Positions 10,115 through 23,213 of a stretch of 64,000 bases of DNA are shown here, piece by piece. The position numbers and the translations under genes are program-made. The stretch lies in the NCBI GenBank assembly GCA_951799445.1, contig OX637288.1:14262501-14326500 (forward strand), written 5' to 3'. How positions within the stretch are numbered: the first letter of the stretch is position 1; each line of letters opens with the position of its first letter. This DNA comes from Pseudisothecium myosuroides. Lineage: Eukaryota; Streptophyta; Bryopsida; Hypnales; Lembophyllaceae. Below the pieces are notes generated by a model that was not told where the DNA came from, made no database searches, and worked only from the letters and a program-made list of their open reading frames with translations.

Positions 10115-13100
10115 TCAAAAATCATTTAGCTTCGCAATGATGTCCAAAAAACTTGGCCTCCTTGAAGGATCAGCATGCCAACAATCTACAATAACGTTCT
10201 TCAATAACGGATGGAGGTCTGTAGGCAACTCTAGGCGATTTCCATCCAAAATGAAATCATAGTCCCGAGTAGAACGACCCTCAAAAGGAATGCATCCGGT
10301 AACAAGTTCAAAGCACACCATGCCAAAGCTGTACATGTCACCCGCCTTGGTGAATTCCATTGCAGCGCTTAAAACTCGGTTCTTCAATTGTTCAAGGATC
10401 TCAGGTGCCCTCCAAAAGCCAGTGCCCACAACCCCCACCGAACACTCAAAATCAGCTACAGTGGCCAAGATCTTCCCATTGATGGATGGTCGTTGCAAGC
10501 CAAGCACAAGGACATTGGAAGCTTTCAAGTCTCTATGTAAGATGGGTGTCTCTGCGGAGTGCAACAAGTGCATGTCTCTAGCTATGCAAAACATCAATCG
10601 CCTCACTTGCCACACACTAAAAGGAGGGCCTTGATTGTTTCCTTCTACCATTCGAAGATCAATCAACTTTCGCACATCTCCCCATTGCCTTTCCATCAAA
10701 ATTGCAAATCGATCCAAAAACCTACTATCTTTCAATAGCATTCCACCTTGTATCAATGAAAATAATCTCAAACCAGAAACCAAGACAAATCTAAATTCAT
10801 TCAACATTCCTAGAGGCCATTGCTTTTCGAGATCTACCAACTGAAAACTTGGATCAAATATCTTCGCCACGTAATCATCACCAACTTCATAGATCTCTGC
10901 TTGACCTCCTTCACCGATTTTCTTACCAATTACAATATCATCCCTTTCCATAAAGAACCCATAATGTCTTGACAAATCATATTGTTGCTTGAGCGCCAAA
11001 AAGTATGTGTGGTTTAGCTCTCCAAAATTCTCCGCGGTAGGAGTCCAATCCACTTCACTCCAATGAACTTTTGAATACTCAATCTCAAACTCCACATCAC
11101 TCGTGAAGTTACTTCTATTCTCAATCATGCTTTGAGTGCGAGCAAAATAGTAACAAGAAGTAGTTGATGGAGAAAAACTTGGCTTTGCAGAGGAAACACC
11201 AAATCTAGCATCTGAAAACAATAATTAAAACCATGAGCTATTTGACAGACTCCCCAAACCTTATCTCTTATTATTGTGAATTGTATTCACATTTGTCAAA
11301 TTTCACTCATACAGATTACAGACTCAACCAATCTTGTTATGTTTTCCAATTGATCAAGGTTAAATCCCCTACAAAAGTATACAACTATCCAAAACAAGTC
11401 CAATTGTGAAAACAATAAATTCATAAAACATCCTATCTACCTCATCACCTTCTACCTTCTCAAAGTAAATTCTAGATTCAAAGTAATTCTTCCTTGGGAT
11501 TCTACATTGTCATTTTGGTGTTCATGTATAGACTATTTGCTTGACAACTAAACTTTAAGAACCAAAACCCACCTCTATAAGTTTAATAACAACATTCATA
11601 AGGAAACCGACCAACAAACCCAAACACTCACCACCATCAAGTGTTGACCCCAAATGCTCTTCCTCAATTTCATGCGTTAGAGAGCAAAGATGCGGATGAT
11701 GAGGGTTCGATGCACAAAACCTAAAGAACATGGGCAATCAATATTTGAAACCTCATGATTTACAAACTCTATAAGAGCTAACGCTTTGACATATTCTCAC
11801 TCTTATCACAAATTGTTAACAACCAATACAGTTAACAAATTTGGTTGAAACAACAGTCAACTCTACATACCAATCTGATTGAAGACCTATCAACTAAGAA
11901 AAAGTTGTTGAATACTAGGAATAAAGAAACCACTTTAACTTAATAAAAAGTTGTTAATCACAAGGAATAATGGAGCCACTACAAGGCTGATGCAACCTCC
12001 ATCACTTAACTACAGAAGTTCATCAGATTAAAAAAACGTACCCCGATTCTCTCCATGAAGTCGGATCCCCACAGTCGCAGAACCCACCCTTTCTACTAAA
12101 GGTCCACCCTACGCACATCCCAACATCAAACTTCCAATTACAAAGTTCCTACTTTAAGAAGTTGTTAAATCACATCATAATATCATAATCAGGATCTTCT
12201 CAAGTAGTCGGAAAAAACAAACCATGAACGAATTAATCCAAAAAAAAAATCATGAGGAACTCCAAAAACCGAAAGAAAATGCTTAATATATCGCAGTTCT
12301 AGAATCAATTGTCTTATTCATCTCCACAAAAGATACACTAAATACAAGGAATCAAAAGATTACCCATACAGTCCATAACGTGGAAAAACAGGTAATTACC
12401 AAAATCGTGCCGCTCATGGTTGCCGTGATTGAAACAACTCCGACATATTGCACTGCGTCACAATATGGCATACAACAACAAAGGACCACCATGTCAAAAA
12501 ACAAAAGCCATAATTCAAAAGAGCAGCAGCATTTCATGCATGACATAATGGACGTATCATTATTGGTTGCCAAGCCATCCCCCACAATAGTTACTCGAGA
12601 AATGCAAATGTTGAATTCATGTCCGTTCTTTGGCCGCACTGAAAACTAGAAACAGTTCCAAATTTTACCACCACCGACGGTACTTAAGTGGCCTGCTTCA
12701 CCATCCGTGCAATCACACCTTGAATGATCGGAGGAAGAAGGGTTGTTATACGATACATCAACTAAATGGATTCCTCTTGACGGAGACCACAGATTCCGGC
12801 TCTTCAGTGTGAGGGAGAACATTGAAGACGCTTTATACAGAACGTCTTTTAAAGGGTTCTCCCAGCAACCATCCATTGAATCCAACAACGGAAGACTTTT
12901 GCACTCATGGATCTACAAAATCATCGCAGGTCGCTAACTCTTGACTCAGAAATGTGACCATTTGAGGTAAGTCCCGGACGATATCAGTTTCTGTCTGTAA
13001 GATTTGTATGGTCATTTCTGTGAACCTTGCTTGCACCTATTTACTGCGAAGAGAGGAACTGCAGAGAAAAAGGCAAGCATATCAAATTGACGTACCTCGA

Positions 13101-13278
13101 AGGGTGCAGTCCACAAGTGTAGCGTAGCATCTGTAAAATATGAACCCCCCCGCCATACGACCTTGCACTGCGATTCTCCTCGATTCCGATACAAAGATTT
13201 GAGCGAAATTTGAGGCTCCACCAACGAAGGAGACTCCACAAGAGGAATCTCGAGGTCCTCCTCGCAATCCGCTGCCAT
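10115..13278 (-). pseudogene. UBR zinc finger-protein kinase gene, copy 1, UBR exon frame-broken
   Basis: Same five-exon structure as copy 2: 13278-13096, 12452-12400, 12108-12042, 11720-11632 and 11211-10115, all GT-AG. Exons 2, 3 and 4 have lengths identical to copy 2 (53, 67 and 89 nt) and encode AICRSCFNHGNHERHDF, GGFCDCGDPTSW and a Cys/His-rich tail. Exon 1 is 183 nt, which leaves phase 0 where phase 2 is needed. Relative to copy 2 it has lost 1 bp near a run of seven G and gained 5 bp by repeating GCTAC. Read through, it meets a stop 12 codons into exon 2. The 364-codon kinase exon is still open, with HRDLKASN, DFE in place of DFG, and APE. Either the break is recent, or the kinase part is used alone, for example from an in-frame ATG at 11128, or the base calls in exon 1 are wrong. 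Confidence 0.75.
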
Positions 13279-13530
13279 CTCGGTAATCTCACGCCTGCCG
13301 CAACCACAGAGGGTCATGCAGCTATCTCACTAGATCAGGGGGACGAAGCCCACCGATTGAGGAGCCCAATCTCCCGCACGAGCACCCAAAGTCCCGTTAT
13401 CGCAGCCCGCCAGTTACGAATGCATCAACTTAATTTGCACCACCGGAGCCTCATCTCTTGCTTCACAGACAACAATCAAAGCGGCCACCTTCCCCAAGCT
13501 CGGCTACCAGAAACCTTGACCCTCGAAAGC

Positions 13531-15210
13531 TCTCCTCAGGAAGACAATCTCTCCCGTGCCGTGCCGACGAAGGCGAAGACGACCTACAGACAGAAAACCG
13601 AGACTGCCAGAAACTTTGTCAACACCCAAGCAAGGGCTCGAGCACCCAAGCTCCTCTGCCGGCGTGACTCAAAACGCCATGGGGCTGGCGTTGTGCCCTC
13701 GTCCTTCCTCCAACAGTCGAGCTTGTAATTCAAGGAAGAAGAAGCCGATTGCCAGCGAACAAATAAGTACAGGAACAGTGCACCACAGTTTCAGTCGGAG
13801 GTTTGACCCAGGACCCACGTGAAGGCGGGACCCCACTGCTGTACGGCCTATTTTACTCATTAGTCTTGATAGTGTCGCCTGAAGACCATGATCTCATACT
13901 GCAAAAGTGCAAATGTACTGCAATCTGTATTGACATTGTACTATATAATTTTTATATCGAACAAATATGGAAGAAAGGGATCAGATTTTCTCGATGAGAG
14001 CTGCACATTTCTTGGTGGAAAGATTTCTACCAAAATCTTGACTCTCCAAACCGCCTAGCATGTTGAAATTCTTAACATGGAGCACATGCCGGTAGTATCC
14101 TCAAATTCAGATTACCAGTCCAGCACGAACTTCACAATCATCCTGTAACTTAACTTCAAAATAGAACTGATACATTAGAAGGGGCACAGCCAACTCATTG
14201 CAACATTATTTATTAGTGCGGTCTCGAAAATAGAGTGGCCCCTAGTCTAGTAGTCTTCCATGGGCCAAAGCTCACCACGCGAAAGGTAAGCGTTCTCCTC
14301 AGGAGTGAGTGCTCGTGCGCCCCAACACCGCGTGCTGTGATGGGCGAAACCTTCCAAACTGGAGCAATACTGCACATCCTGCAAGCAAGCAACGCACACA
14401 CAATTCATTGCCACATAACTATCGTCGGTTTCAGACCTTGAGAAATCGCCGCGGAAAGAAAATCCAGATGATCGAGCTCATGAGTGACTAATCCCTACAT
14501 TGGCCAATAGAAATCCTAAACCTTAGATTTAAATATTACATGGACGTCGCCATCAACATAGATGAGAGATGTACAGTACGGTACAGCACTACAACTCAGG
14601 ATTGTCCTTATGGTTCTCAAGCAGCTTCTGAAACAAGGCCGTCGAACTAACTCTTCTAACTTCAAATTCTGCAACTAACTTACTCTGCTAACTTTGGAAG
14701 GAGTCATCCACCTCCAGCAATGATAACAACTAATTCTCAAAGTTGAAAACGCATTTTCATGTTTCGATGATAGGAGACCCATCTTTGTGCTTTCAACAAT
14801 GGAGACTGATTGAGAGAAGATGGGGTTCCACAGTGACCAGCAAAATAGTGTACAGAATTTCATTTTGGTGGGAATTGGTGTCATACAGTAATTTTTGAAC
14901 TTGCACTAAATCTAAATCAAGATAGCGTGACTAACCTTTGGTAAATTGGTGTCACATGCACTAGTAGGACAAATCAACGTAGTTCAATTATACTCTCCAA
15001 AGGTGCTAAACCATTTTTATCACTGAGTTTGTCACTACTAGAATAAGGGGTTTGCAACGTCTGTAGTGCTGCCAAGAATAGAGCAACGATTGGCAAGATT
15101 GGCAAGAGGCAATTTTCAAAGCAACATCTAAGCAACATTTAATGAAAAAATTGGGGCTTATTACCTAAAACATGGGTTTCTTATAGTGGTTGCAGCTCAT
15201 TGCAAGAAAG
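13531..15210. other. Upstream region of kinase copy 1; no gene recognised
   Basis: Homology to copy 2 stops at about 13530. Several ORFs of 60-170 codons overlap at 13210-14490, but none shows a domain and they occur on both strands. GC content is higher than in the surrounding sequence. Confidence 0.4.
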
Positions 15211-15498
15211 CATTAGAAGAGATTTGAGGGCTCTAAGAACCCGTGAGTTATCAAGCAGTTCCCTGCCTGGGAACTCTGCCACACGCGCAGGCTGACGTGG
15301 TCGAGAGAGTGCCACGTCGGATTTTTCGAATTTTTTTTTTTTTTTTTTTCTTACTGTTTTTTTTAAATTTCAGAAGTAAATTTTTTTTTTTTGGGTAATT
15401 AGGGTCTGACAGCAGCCCGACGCTCCCTTCCTGCATCGAGAACAGATCTGGGAACGGGCCTGAAACGGCCCTCCAATGCCCCCAAATCTCTTCTAATG
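15211..15498. mobile_element. MITE with CATTAGAAGAGATTTG terminal inverted repeats
   Basis: CATTAGAAGAGATTTGAGGG at the left and CCCAAATCTCTTCTAATG at the right form terminal inverted repeats of 288-bp spacing. The middle holds a run of over 20 T and CACGT-containing sequence. A second member lies at 19049-19293. No clear target duplication. Confidence 0.65.
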
Positions 15499-15810
15499 GG
15501 TGGTCCTATTTACCGTCACAATGAGAGTGACTTTTGTGTTATCTTCTATAACTTTTGAAGCACAAGTCCAATGAATATGAAATTTTTATTAGAGATGCCT
15601 AACTTGATGGTAATCAGATCCCTTATTTTTTAGAAATTAAAAAAAAAAAATTATATTTAAAAATCATTTTTGTTAATTTGTCACAATGTAAGGTTTAGGA
15701 GTTTATACTACGTTAGGAGTCCCCAAATTTAATGATCTGGAGCTGAAATTTTCATGGTCTATTTGCATAGTAGGAAAGCATATTACTACCAAAGGGAATC
15801 TAAAAATATA

Positions 15811-16466
15811 CTCCCTCCGTCCCAAAATGATCTTTCTATTAGAGAAAATGTTTCAGATTAAGCTAAAAATTAAAAAAATTCAATTTTTTTTTGAGTTTTA
15901 CATAGAGCTTCATGCACTCCTATTGTCTTGCAAATTTTGAATTTCAAATTAATTTTGAAAGTATGCTTTTGGAGCACTTAAAAACTGAATTTTGGAGGCA
16001 TTCTTGAGAAGCACCGCTAGCCAATCGTTTTCCAATTCCCGCGCACTCTCTGTACATTTCCTACTGTTGCCGCTTCCCATTCCCGGGCTCATGTTGTCCA
16101 CGTCGGAGCTTGAAAATTTTCAAAGCACAAGGTTTCATTCCCAAGACTCAGGGCATTAGAGCAGGTTTTCCGCGTGGCAAGCCATTATGTACCTGGATTT
16201 CAGTTATCAAGAGACGCGTGGCCTCTAGCCCACTACTTTCCAGACTTCCAAGGTGGAAGTCAAGCTTAACCAAATTTTTATTCACTTTTTTATTTTTATT
16301 ATCTTGGTGTGCATTGATGGCCGTGTCTATTCCTATCATAAGAAAAAACCATTCCAGGAGTTCCGCACTATTTTATTCCACGGGACCTTCTCCATGTCAC
16401 TATAAGAAGATCATTTTGGGACACAAAATAGAGGCCAACCGGAAGATCATTTTGGGACGGAGGAAG
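15811..16466. mobile_element. Stowaway-like (Tc1/mariner) MITE
   Basis: CTCCCTCCGTCCCAAAATGA at the left, the inverse of CTTCCTCCGTCCCAAAAT at the right, and a TA on both sides (15809-15810 and 16467-16468). The CTCCCTCCGT start is the Stowaway signature. The right terminus is partly repeated: GAAGATCATTTTGGGAC occurs twice, about 50 bp apart. At 656 bp it is longer than most Stowaways. Confidence 0.85.
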
Positions 16467-17799
16467 TATTATTTTGCGTGTAGTTTTTGAACAATGAAGA
16501 TGGTTTTAAGATCGATCTTTTGGTGAAATCTCATCACTCTGAACTATTCCCAAATGGACAATTTTTAATTTTTTTAAAAATTTCTTTTCCTATTTTTTAC
16601 AAATTAAAATGTGAAATTACAGTGACTGGTCCTATTCAGGGATTTTTTTTTGGACCCGTGTCCCCCCTTGTGGCTTCACTATACAAGCCATATTTTGGAG
16701 GGACAGAGCTGCAGTGGCTAGATTTGGCAAAATCTGGCGAAATTTCGCCAAAAAAAAAAGCCCTGGTTCTATTTTCATGAGATTTAGGGTTTTTCTAGTT
16801 TTCCTACTTAGAGAATTTTTCTATGCTTTTCCTCCCTAGTATACCTTCTTTTTAAGGATATATACATTAAAGATATTTTTTACATTTTTCAAAAATTGAA
16901 TTCTAATTTTAAAATACTCCCGAAAGAGAAAATGAGTATTGTGGAAAACGCTATGCCTTTTGAACACCCTTTCTTGCAATGACCCTTGCTTGAAAAATTA
17001 CGAGGAAAATTGCAGTGCGTATAGCAAGACGAGAAGAACAACACTACAGATTCTCCCCAGACATTTCTACCAGGTAATTGATGTTGTGGAGGTCGCAATG
17101 CGCATGCCTTCAGAGAGAGAGGTAGCTATAGTCATTTTGAAGGAGCGGACCACTGCCCAAACAGATGATCCGGGGATGAATATGCGAACACATTACTAGC
17201 GTGCCCAAATTGACTACACCATTGACTACGTTTAGAATACTAAAAAAAATGCAGGCCATTATGAGATTGTACTCATATTACTTGCATCATGTTCACACTT
17301 TCCAAGCTAGAGCAATATCCAACATCAATAGCTCAACGGCCGTTACAATTTTATTTTATTATAGAGTAATCCATCTTCTTCTTTCTTAAACATGTGGCTT
17401 ACAAAGGAACTATTTCTTCATTTGTGATGCCCTTCTAGAGAATGTTGCCAATTGGCTTGAATCCATTTTGTAGAACCTCCACTGAATTTTTTTAAAAACT
17501 AGGCCCAATGCATCCTGCCCCACTGCAATTTTCAAATCGAAAAATGTAAATTCTTCACGTTTTGGGCCTTGGGCACGCCAAAATTTTGCCCAAAATTTGA
17601 CATGCTTCTATACTTGCATTTTTCTCTTCCAACTACTGTTATCAATAGCGTCGCCCTCACTTGTAGTGAAACTAGAACTTCTCCCTAAACTTTAGAAAAA
17701 ATGGATGAACAAAATTTCCTCTTCCTCTATCCACTATGAATTTGAAACTCTGTTCGTCGTCCAATTTTTGGACATCGGAGCGCTTTAGGGTTAATCTCT
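16467..17799. other. Intergenic, nothing recognised
   Basis: AT-rich sequence with short ORFs only and no supported coding or structural feature. Confidence 0.4.
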
Positions 17800-18020
17800 T
17801 AGTGGTATTGCTCAGTTCAATTGTTGCTTCCTAGTTCCAACACCTTCTTCAATCTGCGATGCAGAAACGAACCTCAAAATTAGACCAAATGTGATCTTTC
17901 ATCTAGTACTACAACAATTCTTATAATACCTTTAAAATTGATGAGAGTCGCTTTGTCAAGTACCTGGTTCTCAAGCAAGTCGCTTCTTGATGAAGAGACA
18001 CTTAGCATTATATAACGAGG
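17800..18020. repeat. Dispersed repeat, copy a (also at 27738-28135 and 33445-33620)
   Basis: Shares GGTATTGCTCAGTT, CAACACCTTCTTCA and TGCAGAAACGAACCTCAAAA with copies b and c. It lies upstream of kinase copy 1 as copy b lies upstream of kinase copy 2, so it may belong to the original duplicated unit, pushed away by later insertions. Confidence 0.65.
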
Positions 18021-19048
18021 GCAATGGTTCTCCCCATGTTGGAAAGGTATCATGCGTCCCTAGATGCTTGTGAGGGATTTACACTACAAGAAAAAAGGAT
18101 CTTTCACAACCAACTGAACAATTACTTACTGTCCTAAATGACTGCGCAGCAATTAGAGCTCCGTAATTGCACAAGCAGCATTTACATGTACAAAAGAGTA
18201 GTCTTTTTGCAGTCATGAAAACGACTGCAGGATGAAGAGTGTCTGAACTCCAACCGAAGACTCCATTCATCCGTGCCTTTTCAATGAGCAAAACATCTGA
18301 ATGCGTGACGTGGACCTTTGAAATCCTAAGTTTGAACAAATTTAGTCATAGACTAGTTGAATACCGACTCTGTGTCGATTGTGTATTGATTGTATAGGAC
18401 TCCGCAAACAACTAAGGTATTACTAGGAAACGACTGCAGTTATGGTCTTCAAAAAGTTCTTTGTTGGATTCATTTTGCAATGTATAACATCTAATGTACA
18501 ACAAATGAGTAAATCCAACATACAATGAGTGTATGAAAAGGGTAAGTACATTGTTGCAAAAGGTGGTATATGAATGCTTATCATATGTCATCATTTAGTT
18601 ATAAATTAGTTATAAAGTAATCATTCATCAGTTATAGATCAATCATACATTAATCATAAATTAGTCATAGAAAAGTCATACTGACACTAAGTTAGGGTTG
18701 CTATGTGTCATCATGTAATTCAATCTGCTCCTTGTATGAACGAACGGTTAGATTTTGCTTCTCTCCTTGGCATGAACAAAATCCTATATTTCCACAGAGC
18801 CGCCACTACCTGCCTTTTGTGTTTGTTGCTTTCACCATCATGTTTGTTGTTTTTTGTCATTGCATTTGTTGTTTAGGTTGCTATGTTTCTTATTTCTTTT
18901 CACTGCGGTTGTTGTTTAGGGTTGCCATATTTGTTGTTTAGGGCTGCCATGTTTGTTGTTTCTTTCTTCCATGTTTGTTGCTTCTTACTGCCGTTTTTGT
19001 TGTTTTTCACAGTAGTATTTGCTACATCTCACCACCGTTGCTCCATCC

Positions 19049-19293
19049 CATTAGAAGAGACCTGAGCCTCTGTTTCCAATATTGGGAAGCAGCCCTTGCT
19101 GTCAAAAAAATTATTATATATATATATATATATATGCTAAAAAAATACTAAAATTTAATTTAATTTTTTTTTAAATGACGTGGTAGTTGCTTGGCCACAT
19201 TAGACTGGCCATTTGGCAGCATCCCAACATTCTTGCAAAGTTTCTACAATCCGAGAACTCACGGTCTCTTAGAAGCCCAAATCTCCTCTAATG
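19049..19293. mobile_element. MITE nested in the CACTA element (partner of 15211-15498)
   Basis: CATTAGAAGAGACCTGAGCC at the left and CCCAAATCTCCTCTAATG at the right match the ends of the element at 15211-15498. Confidence 0.6.
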
Positions 19294-19937
19294 TTGCAAA
19301 AAAGTGAGTTGCTCCATCTTAGGTATTACAACTCTTATTTTGTTTTTCTTAGAATTTGTATAAGTTGATTGTTCAAAACAATGAATTTTATTTCTCTTGG
19401 ATATCATGGCTTTTGCTTTGGTTCTCTTAGGTTTTGTATAAATTGATTGTTCAAAAAAATGAGTTGATTATTCTTGGATATCTTAGTTCTTTAGTTTGGT
19501 TCCCTTAGGGTTAGTGGAAGTTGATTGTTTAAAACAATGAGTTCATTTGTCTTGGGTATCATAACTCTTATTTTAGGTCTCTTAGGGTTTGTGTAAGTTG
19601 ATTGTTCAAAACAATAGATTGATTAGTCTTGAGTATCACAACTCTTACTTTGGTTCTCTTAGGGTTTTTATAAGTTCATTATCCAAAAAAGTGAATTGAT
19701 ATGTCTTGTGTATCATAAGTCTTGCTTTAGTTCTATTAGGGTTTGTTTAAGTTTATTATACAAAAAGGTGAGTTGATTTGTCTTGGACTTCATAGCTTTT
19801 GCTTTTATTCACATAAGTTTTATGTATATGTTGTTTATTTCAATCCCAAAAGAATAGAATTCAATGTTCTTTGCATTTTTGATCCATTTGCACTTTGTCT
19901 AACTTGGATTTTGTTTGTGTGTAAAAAATCACCTTAA

Positions 19938-20857
19938 CCCCTAAAGGACCAGCCTGCTATTTTTAGCAACATAGCAATTTTGGGCAGGTATGTGTGACTA
20001 GAGATTTTCATATTTTAAGCTGAAATTTTAATAGAAGGTGGGGACAAGGAATATCTTTCATGTGCACTAAATTTCATGACATTTCGAAATAGGAGTCAAA
20101 AGTTATGGCCTAATATGTTACTTTTTTCACCGGGCGGGCAATCCGGGCAGATCTGAAAAAATCACTTTTTTCAAAAATAAAAATTTGAAATTGGTTTTCT
20201 AGAGTTATATATATACGTGGAAAGCTTTAAATCATTCCACTTTGACCAATGAGTAAAAAGTTATGAGGTTTTTTAGTTTGCGGGCAGTTACGGATTCTCT
20301 ACTCTGAAATAAACTTTGAAGTTGTTTATTTAACTCAATTTTTAATATTTAAAAAAAAATCATAGGATTTGGGTTGTTTATTACAACATTACAACCATTG
20401 GGATTGACATTTTTCAATTTCATAATTAAATTCTTAACAATTTAGTATTTTGGATCATTCTCTACTTCTTTCTACTTACTATTTTTTTTGTATATGTTGT
20501 ACAATTCCAAATGATTTGAAATTTTTTGAGCATGTAGCCAACTTGTTTAGGAAAAATAATTCAAAGAAGAACCACCATTTTGGACATATTTTCATACAAA
20601 TGTGACCTTGTGAAGTGCAGCTGCCCTGTTTTTTGCAAGAACAAAAAAAGGATTTTTGCCAATTCAAATGCTAATATCTTCCAATCCGCATGGTGGAAAA
20701 TTCTGAAAAATTTTCCACATCTTCTAAAACTAGTTTACTATAAGATCCTATGGTTACATGTGTCAAAAAAGTTTTTTTTTCAAAAAATTGATACTTGTAC
20801 TAAAAATAGCAGTTTTTGAGTGTTTTCGGTGAAAACATAATCATGGAACTTTAGGGG
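19938..20857. mobile_element. TTAA-flanked element A (piggyBac-like ends)
   Basis: TTAA (19934-19937), CCCCTAAAGGACCAG at the left, the inverse ending in ACTTTAGGGG at the right, then TTAA (20858-20861). Interior blocks shared with elements B, C and H include GGAAAGCTTT followed by a CATT-rich stretch, AAAGTTATG, and AGATCCTATGGTTA near the right end. 920 bp, no transposase ORF. Confidence 0.8.
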
Positions 20858-21668
20858 TTAAACCCAAAATTGAGGAAGAAGATGCCTCCAAGAAAGAAGA
20901 TGAATCTAGCATGATGTTGAGCTCTAGAAGTTTTTGTAGAGGGGTTGATATTATAGAGCACAAAGGTTGATGCATCTATTACAAGCATTTACAAATTTAT
21001 ATAGCACCATTTTGTAGTGCAGTGTAACAAAAACAATTGTTAGAAATTTGGATACAGAGTTCTACTTAGCCTAGTCTTATCATTTTGTAGTCATTGACAA
21101 CATGACAAGTTACATAAATAACTTAGAAATGACTTTGTGCAAGTTGCGTTAGTCATTTAACATTGTAATTATTGTTGTTTCAGTTGTATGTGTAATTTAT
21201 TCAGTCAATGATTGCAAGGATGCATTTTTGTGCTTCATAATCATAGCGCAATCAAAACTAGTTAAGACTACAATATCACTCACTTTCAACTGCAATATCA
21301 CTCATCTACTACTACAACAAAATAAATGACTAGTATACAACTAGTATTCTATTGAAAATTGACTATCGAGTAACTACCATGGACATATAAATCATTAGTA
21401 TTAATCATATGTATAACTAAGGTATAATTGAACATTTAATATGCCACGTTAGATGTCGTCATGGACACATAAGCAGCCATGTAGGAAAAATCTGTAGATG
21501 AACATCCATGTAGGAAGGCAGATGGTGATATAAAAAACATAGTCATTTGTATAAAGGACTCGTCCACAATGACTACAGCGTCCAAAATTCTACAACAGTC
21601 ATATGTGTCCACAATGATTGAAAATGTAGTCATATACGTAGTCATAGAATGTTGAAATTCTTGTAGTG

Positions 21669-22154
21669 TTATTAGTTACTGCAAGGATTGGGGTTGTTGA
21701 GGAAACATATAAGACAATTTTGTCCCCTGTGGATATTCCCTTTTCAAGGATGCAAAAAGGACCCTTGTCCCATTGGCAAATAATGTTGTGCACTTCAACA
21801 CAATGTTGATATTTGTTCCTCTATTTCAGTAATGAATAATGTTCATCATTATTTCACATGATATTGTCTACCCTCAATACCATTCAAAACACTTGTGGAA
21901 ACTCTCTACGCTTTAAACAAGGAGAAACATTGGTAGAGGCTCAACACTTCCAAATTAAAAAATTCCAAAATCTAGTTCATTTTGGATATAAATAAAAAGT
22001 CGTATAGGATGGTTTGCATCCTTTGGACTATTGACTAGGATTTGACAGCATATTGTAGAATGGGTTAATTATTTTCATCCAATTTTTTGTATGCAACTTT
22101 TTTGATACTACAGCCACATCATTGAGTAATAAGTTCAAGACATTTTAGTCGTTT
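21669..22154. other. Short intergenic spacer before the right-hand duplication
   Basis: AT-rich, with nothing recognised beyond the CACTA target duplication. Confidence 0.4.
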
Positions 22155-23213
22155 TCTGAAAATGTCCAGTGAAGATTGAAAATTAAAGGCACAATGACTT
22201 TTTCGGGGAATGGCAAAGGCATTTTCCCATAATAGCTACAAACCTATGTAATTGATTCAAATTGAGAGAGGTCACAACTTTTTCCACAAAACCTTAATCT
22301 TCTTGTTGTACTTGAGAGCTACCTCAATTAGATCCAATATTTCTAGAATACTAAGATTTCACTAGTAGCCACAGACTAAAAAATAGTTTCTAAATCATAG
22401 TCCCGGTCATAGTATGTAACAAGTCATTGGCATGTATATGATAACTACAAAAATGAAAATAATTCATCAAATCCTGCAAAATGAACAAACTAGGAAGGTG
22501 ATACTTTCAAAGTGTTCAACATCAGATCTATGGAGGAGCCAAGTCCAAGGCACCCTAAAACAGTAGAAGATTCTTAAAAAATATAATATATCTAGTTCAA
22601 AAATACCTACAATGCATTCACTAGGAATACTAGCAACTGAAACTACAAGCTTCCTCCAAGACAATGAAACAAGGAGTCCAAGGTACATGAAAACTAAAGA
22701 CATGGCGATCACAAGTAAAACAGACACCATCTCCACTTGCACATCCACAAAGGGTAGGTTAGTGTATAGAAGCAACTGCATCAAAATTGAATGCACCTAA
22801 ACATGAACATAGGAAAATCCAAAACAATATAAGCTTGCAAGGTAGAGGACAACAAACTATTAGGATTTGATAGTTTGTTGTCCTATGTCCTAGACTAACT
22901 CCTATTACCAACAACAAATCACCAATTCAAACAATTGCTTGGACATATTAGCAAGACATGTGAGCATGATTTTAATTGGACTAGATATCTTTGAATAGAA
23001 ATGGATTTCTTTACTGTAACTAAAAAATAATAGTTTTCCACCTCCTACTTTAAAATAGTATAAGAAGCATACAAAGCGAGAGAAAAAAAATTAATTTCAA
23101 TAAATTCAACTCTTATATCCAAAGAACTCCCTAGAACTCTAGACCTCTCCACCAAAACACACTTAGAAAAATGCAATTGTAAACCAATACAAATTGTATC
23201 TACCACTTTGGTT

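Larger units (their letters stand above)
8690..13530. repeat. Segmental duplication, left copy (partner 22155-27100)
   Basis: Homologous along its whole length to 22155-27100 in the same orientation. It carries the UBR-kinase locus with about 1.4 kb of 3' flank and 250 bp upstream of the start codon. Both copies have drifted, with many substitutions and small indels, so the duplication is not very recent. Confidence 0.9.
18082..21668. mobile_element. Non-autonomous CACTA (En/Spm) transposon with TTA target duplication
   Basis: Starts CACTACAAGAAAAAAGGATC and ends TTCTTGTAGTG, flanked by TTA on both sides (18079-18081 and 21669-21671). Subterminal regions hold many copies of short motifs around TAGTCAT and GACTGCAG in both orientations, as CACTA elements do. 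No transposase ORF. Two other elements sit inside, at 19049-19293 and 19938-20857. AT-microsatellite sequence is at 19111-19134. Confidence 0.85.

Noticed and set aside
12646..12888. Conserved-looking ORF with a CDCTDGE string between exons 1 and 2 of the UBR-kinase
   Set aside because: At first taken as the UBR CDCGD motif, but it lies upstream of the AICRSC exon, so the order is wrong, and the true CDCGD exons are at 12042-12108 and 25514-25580. It is intronic.
13210..13728. 172-codon plus-strand ORF upstream of kinase copy 1
   Set aside because: Antisense to exon 1 of the kinase gene at its start, and no recognised domain beyond.
15327..15349. Long T run as a possible retrotransposon poly(A) tail
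   Set aside because: Lies in the middle of an element with inverted ends, not next to a target-site duplication.
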